From positions 1,632 through 10,561 of the forward strand of contig PMCE01000327.1 in NCBI GenBank assembly GCA_003154025.1: 8,930 bases of DNA, in the 5' to 3' direction. The stretch is from Syntrophaceae bacterium. GTDB taxonomy: Bacteria > Desulfobacterota > SM23-61. A program made the position numbers and the translations under genes. Positions 6,076-8,930 of the stretch are shown here, in pieces. The notes under the pieces are model-generated. The model had not been told where the DNA came from. It saw only the letters and a list, made by a program, of their open reading frames with translations, and searched no databases. Position 1 is the first letter of the stretch, and each line of letters opens with the position of its first letter.

Positions 6076-6939
6076 TTAGTCAAGTCCCTCTTCGGCCCCG
6101 CGCCAAGTGAATTTCGCCGGATCCGAATCTTCCCGGACACCATCTTCTTTCCCGTTCTGGAATGCATAACAAATATTCTTAAGCTCCTTGCATTGCCAGC
6201 CGACAGTCTCCAATATTCCGAATTCATCGGAAATGGATGGCCCTAAGTTCTCCAGCGCCTTCCGAACCTCTTTATAATTGTTTTGAACGCTGAAAATGAT
6301 CTGCTCAAAAGAGAGCTGGTCAACAACGTTCTCCCCCTTTAAAAGGAACTGAATATTATTGAGCCCATTGATAAGCGCCAATAGCAAGGCCTCAATACGG
6401 TCATCGAACCCTTGGACGATCATTCTTAGTCTTTTCTCTCGATCATCCGAAAATACCGATGATAAAGAACCGAGTCGCTCTCCGAACTCTTTAATAACAT
6501 GCTCCCCTCGCTTCCGTCTTTCAGTCTCGACCTCCAATAAATCATTGGCTTTCGCCAATTCAGCCTCCCTTTCTCTAATTCGAACCTCCAAATCTAGGCA
6601 CTCTTTTTTCCATAAATTCTGCGAGTTCTGGAGAAATTCTTGCAGATTAATAATGCTTTCTTTTGTAATCTTTTCAAACTGAATACATGAGAAATTGATC
6701 AATTCGGGTTGGGCTTGTTCGAAAACGAATCGTCCTTTTATCCAGATGCTTTTTCGTTGCAGAACTAATTGAAACAGAAATTCTCGTTGGGAGGCGAAAA
6801 CCTTGTTGGTATATATTCTCATTCCTCCCAGGCCTACATCCAGTGTGTGAGCCACAGCCCTCTTTTCTGCGTAGAAGATAAAAACAGGAAGGTTAACCGG
6901 GTATCTTGGATGCTTTCTTCGATCGTTTAAAAGAGCCAT
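6076..6939 (-). CDS. PilZ domain - coiled coil - degenerate histidine-kinase dimerisation domain protein
   Basis: The protein has 287 residues from the ATG at 6939, which is preceded by GGTGAG four bases away; a TTG at 6951 and a GTG at 6948 are in frame but less likely. Residues 5-90 form a PilZ domain, the usual c-di-GMP receptor: RKHPR (8-12) is the RxxxR motif, and DVGLGG (34-39) is the DxSxxG motif with Ser replaced by Gly. Residues 105-155 are a charged coiled coil. Residues 163-260 resemble the HisKA_3 two-helix dimerisation domain of sensor kinases, including ENLGPSISDEFGILETVGW (230-248), close to the LRPSxLDDLGILATIxW block of that family. The H-box ELHD appears as GFDD (177-180), so the phospho-acceptor His is Asp. 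There is no ATPase domain. It is a soluble protein with no membrane segment. A kinase-partnering regulator is an inference. Confidence 0.8.
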   Translation of the reverse strand: MALLNDRRKHPRYPVNLPVFIFYAEKRAVAHTLDVGLGGMRIYTNKVFASQREFLFQLVLQRKSIWIKGRFVFEQAQPELINFSCIQFEKITKESIINLQEFLQNSQNLWKKECLDLEVRIREREAELAKANDLLEVETERRKRGEHVIKEFGERLGSLSSVFSDDREKRLRMIVQGFDDRIEALLLALINGLNNIQFLLKGENVVDQLSFEQIIFSVQNNYKEVRKALENLGPSISDEFGILETVGWQCKELKNICYAFQNGKEDGVREDSDPAKFTWRGAEEGLD

Positions 6940-6962
6940 TGGACTCACCAATTAAGAACCTT

Positions 6963-6974
6963 CCCTTTAAAGGG
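6963..6974. promoter_or_regulatory. 12-bp perfect palindrome upstream of the PilZ gene
   Basis: CCCTTTAAAGGG lies 23 bases upstream of the PilZ gene start, where a repressor site or the promoter edge could be. It is a single copy, with no known operator match that I can name. A 7-bp inverted repeat (ATTATCA/TGATAAT, 7001-7020) lies just upstream. Confidence 0.3.
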
Positions 6975-7243
6975 CAAATCCTGCGACCATGGAACCAAGA
7001 ATTATCATGAGGTTGATAATGGATTTATGTTTTAGGTCAGGATCATATGAAGCACGATCGAAGAGGCGTAGGATAAGGGGCGGTTAATCTGCAATTTCTT
7101 AGGGAGCAATTGATGTGGTGCATCATTACTCTAATGTCCTCACCTCTCGCCATGTTTTCATGCTCAGTCCAAAGGTTGAAAGAAATTTCATCTCCCGTGG
7201 GTTACTGGTAGGAATATATGCTTTTTTGTAAAACTTATCAAGC

Positions 7244-7267
7244 AAAACTTTCAGGAAAACTTTCAGG
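7244..7267 (+). repeat. Perfect 12-base tandem duplication
   Basis: AAAACTTTCAGG occurs twice head to tail with no mismatch. It is not part of a recognised gene and has a different period from the 7-base arrays. Confidence 0.9.
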
Positions 7268-7301
7268 AAATAATGCTTCGTGTTTGTCTTTATACATTAG
7301 G

Positions 7302-7538
7302 TCAAGAAAAGGCCGTCCCATGGCAAATTATGGATGTGCCCTCTCTTTTCCTCAAGAATCCGCGAACCTGAAGAGCCGGATAAATCGTCCACAGTTCGAT
7401 TCCACTCTGCACGTTCAAGCCCCCCCCACAATCCCCCGAAGCCAGGGCAAATATCAAATGATTCTTTTTTCGTGTGCCCAAGTCATGGGCTATCTAACCC
7501 CTAAAAGGAACCCTAGGAAATGACCTGCGGTCAGCTTT
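7302..7538 (-). pseudogene. Possible decayed PilZ domain
   Basis: On the minus strand, KADRRSFPRVPFRG (from 7538) has the look of a PilZ N-terminus (RRxxPRVPF, RxxxR). It is interrupted by an in-frame TAG at 7496-7494, then stays open for 63 codons to a TGA at 7304-7302. In that tail GDCGGGLNVQSGIEL lies about 27 residues after the RxxxR arginine, where PilZ proteins carry DxSxxG and a following strand. The serine is missing and the motif is one residue short. It lies upstream of the intact PilZ gene in the same orientation, which would fit a decayed relative. This is a reading by eye and could be chance. Confidence 0.25.
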
Positions 7539-7883
7539 TTTAGAGGTTGACTCGGAAGAGAGAAAAAGATTATCTTGGGCCTGAAAAGAATCCAACACGA
7601 ATGGCCATGCGCCATATCGAGACTTTCTGATTTTAGGCGCCGGGTTTTGAAATTTGAAATAACCTTGCGCGGGGAGACAGAGATGGACCTGATTGTCTTG
7701 CCAGTCGAGACCTGGCATCTGAGGCACATGTCCGATCTTTAAAAACACTTATTTGGGTCAATCGAGTCAACAGTATTACCTCCGCTCTTCTTCTCCAAAG
7801 CCTGCGGTCTTTTGATGAGGAAAGGGATTAACAGGCCGGTCGGAGGCCCGGAGGAGGCGAAAATTTTCAATGAACCAAAAGGA

Positions 7884-7890
7884 AAGGAGG
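7884..7890 (+). promoter_or_regulatory. Strong ribosome binding site of the second solute-binding gene
   Basis: AAGGAGG lies 6 bases before ATG 7897. An in-frame ATG at 7870 would add nine residues (MNQKERRLE) and has a poorer site 13 bases away, so 7897 is chosen. Confidence 0.85.
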
Positions 7891-7896
7891 CTGGAA

Positions 7897-8930
7897 ATGG
7901 CCGGATGGAAAGGGGGCAGGGGGTTTCATGTGCTTTGTCGGCAAGGGGCGGTGATTCTCTTCTTTCTCCTTCTCTCCCATGTTTCGGCGGGCTACGCGGC
8001 GACGGAAGAGAAGCCCCAGCGGGGCGGAACCTTGATCTTCGCCGTCGGAGGGGAACCCCCTAGCTATGACGGGCACCGGGAGAGCACCTTTGGCCTGATC
8101 CACCCCATATCTCCCCACTACAGCCTTCTGCTCAAATTTGATGAAGACCAGTATCCCAAGGTGGTCGGGGACTTGGCCGAGAGCTGGACCGTCTCCAAGG
8201 ACCAGAGGACCTATACCTTCAAGATCCGCAAGGGGGTGAAATTCCACGACGGGAGCATTCTGACTTCGAGGGATGTCAAGGCCACTTACGAAAAGATCAT
8301 CTTTCCTCCCCAGGGAGTCATCAGTCCGCGCTTCGCTTTTTATTCTTGCGTGGAAAAGGTGGAAGCCTCCGATGACTCCACGGTGGTTTTCCATCTCAAA
8401 TGGGCCTCGGTCTCCTTCCTGGCCAGCCTGGCCTCGCCCTGGAACTACATCTACAAGGCGGAGATCCTGGCCAAGAACATGCGCTGGTACGAGAGGAACG
8501 TCATGGGCACGGGCCCGTTCAAATTCGTGGAGCACGTGGCCGGTTCCCACTGGGTGGGGAAACGCAACGAGGACTATTTCCAGAAAGGCCTGCCCTACTT
8601 GGACGGGTACCGGGCCCTATTCATCCAGGACACCTCGGCGCGGGTTTCGGCAATCCGGGCCGGTCGGGTGCACGTGGAGTTCCGGGGATTCCCCCCGACC
8701 CAGCGCGACGACCTGGTGCGGGCCATGGGGGACCAGGTGCGCGTGCAGGAGAACTCCATGACCACGTGTGTTTCGATCATCTTCAACTGCGAAAAGAAGC
8801 CCTTCAGTGACCCCCGGGTTCGCCGGGCCCTCACCCTCGCCCTGGACCGGTGGGAAGGCTCCAAAGCCCTGTCCAAAATGTCCATCGGCAAGTGGGTGGG
8901 CGGCCTGCTGCGGCCGGGATCGGAATTCGC
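7897..8930 (+). CDS. ABC transporter solute-binding protein, family 5, N-terminal part (cut by window end)
   Basis: These are the first 344 residues of a second SBP_bac_5 protein; the frame stays open to the window edge. The start is a Sec signal peptide: a basic n-region to R15, hydrophobic AVILFFLLLSHV (18-29), and likely cleavage after A31 or A34. No lipobox cysteine is seen, so a free periplasmic protein is expected. Then come GGTLIFAVGGEPPSYDG, the family block LAESWTVSKDQRTYTFKIRKGVKFHDG, TSRDVKATYEK, and GTGPFKFVEHVAGSHWVGKRNEDYF. From residue 233 it is the paralogue of the gene at 1-936, with six replacements in the 112 shared residues, four of them clustered at 292-298. Expected full length is about 543 residues. 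Partner permease and ATPase genes may lie downstream. The ligand is unknown. Confidence 0.92.
   Translation, partial: MAGWKGGRGFHVLCRQGAVILFFLLLSHVSAGYAATEEKPQRGGTLIFAVGGEPPSYDGHRESTFGLIHPISPHYSLLLKFDEDQYPKVVGDLAESWTVSKDQRTYTFKIRKGVKFHDGSILTSRDVKATYEKIIFPPQGVISPRFAFYSCVEKVEASDDSTVVFHLKWASVSFLASLASPWNYIYKAEILAKNMRWYERNVMGTGPFKFVEHVAGSHWVGKRNEDYFQKGLPYLDGYRALFIQDTSARVSAIRAGRVHVEFRGFPPTQRDDLVRAMGDQVRVQENSMTTCVSIIFNCEKKPFSDPRVRRALTLALDRWEGSKALSKMSIGKWVGGLLRPGSEF
8593..8930 (+). repeat. Direct repeat, copy 2 (duplicated solute-binding gene)
   Basis: This is the gap-free match to 1-338. The final 110 bases (8821-8930) are identical to 229-338, while nine of the 18 differences fall within 8739-8789. 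Confidence 0.97.

Larger units (their letters stand above)
6975..7883. other. AT-rich stretch of about 0.9 kb without an intact recognisable gene
   Basis: The region lies upstream of both the PilZ gene (minus) and the second solute-binding gene (plus). Open frames of about 80-100 codons exist on both strands (for example plus 7218-7523), but none has family motifs, a good ribosome site or neighbour-like codon use. It contains a 12-base tandem duplication (7244-7267) and a possible PilZ remnant on the minus strand (7302-7538). It must also hold the promoters of the two flanking genes; I see no clear -35/-10 pair. Confidence 0.5.

Noticed and set aside
6076..6300. PilZ gene as a full kinase broken by a frameshift
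   Set aside because: I looked past the stop on the minus strand for the N-box and G-box of the ATPase domain and saw none in any frame, and the last 27 residues do not look like the start of that domain.
7218..7523. Plus-strand open frame of 101 codons
   Set aside because: It has no ribosome site, no motif, and part of it is the 12-base duplication; it is probably chance.
1..8930. Window as a closed circle with overlapping ends
   Set aside because: The end sequences differ at 18 of 338 positions with amino-acid changes, so they are two gene copies and not one end read twice; a local assembly error in the identical 110 bases is still possible.

Overview
The window looks like a chromosomal piece of an uncultured, GC-rich Gram-negative bacterium. 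The Shine-Dalgarno sites are strong and the genes are metabolic. The remnant of a HisKA_3-type kinase helix pair in the PilZ protein resembles kinases common in Desulfobacterota-type bacteria. That placement is a low-confidence inference; no rRNA or marker gene is present.

Layout. Positions 1-936 hold the C-terminal 311 residues of a family-5 ABC-transporter solute-binding protein. The start of a second, closely related copy lies at 7897-8930. The parts that overlap (1-338 and 8593-8930) differ at 18 of 338 bases with no gaps, and the last 110 bases are identical. Between the two copies sits a block of 2-hydroxyacid / organic-acid genes: a LarA-family nickel-pincer racemase or epimerase on the minus strand (1059-2312), then on the plus strand a CitE/HpcH-type acyl-CoA lyase (2779-3696), an NAD-type beta-decarboxylating dehydrogenase (3731-4816) and a PIG-L/LmbE-type zinc deacetylase (4940-5665). 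After this comes a visibly AT-richer stretch (about 5770-7810) that carries one clear gene, on the minus strand. It encodes a PilZ protein fused through a coiled coil to what looks like a broken histidine-kinase dimerisation domain. The same stretch may hold the remains of a second PilZ gene.

How the genes may work together (inference). The solute-binding proteins would capture a small solute. The LarA-type enzyme would invert the alpha-hydroxy carbon of a 2-hydroxyacid. The dehydrogenase would oxidise and decarboxylate a malate- or isocitrate-like acid, and the lyase would cleave a malyl-CoA-like thioester. No substrate can be fixed from the sequence alone.

The most unusual sequence feature is intergenic. 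Three separate gaps (936-1060, 2434-2699, 4822-4881) contain degenerate arrays with a strict 7-base period, beginning mostly with AG in one register. Their complementary copies lie downstream, so each gap can fold into a long imperfect hairpin. One of these is nested around a second hairpin and makes a neat two-way terminator between converging genes. The second point of interest is the PilZ-coiled-coil-pseudokinase architecture, in which the phospho-acceptor histidine position appears to be aspartate and the ATPase domain is absent.
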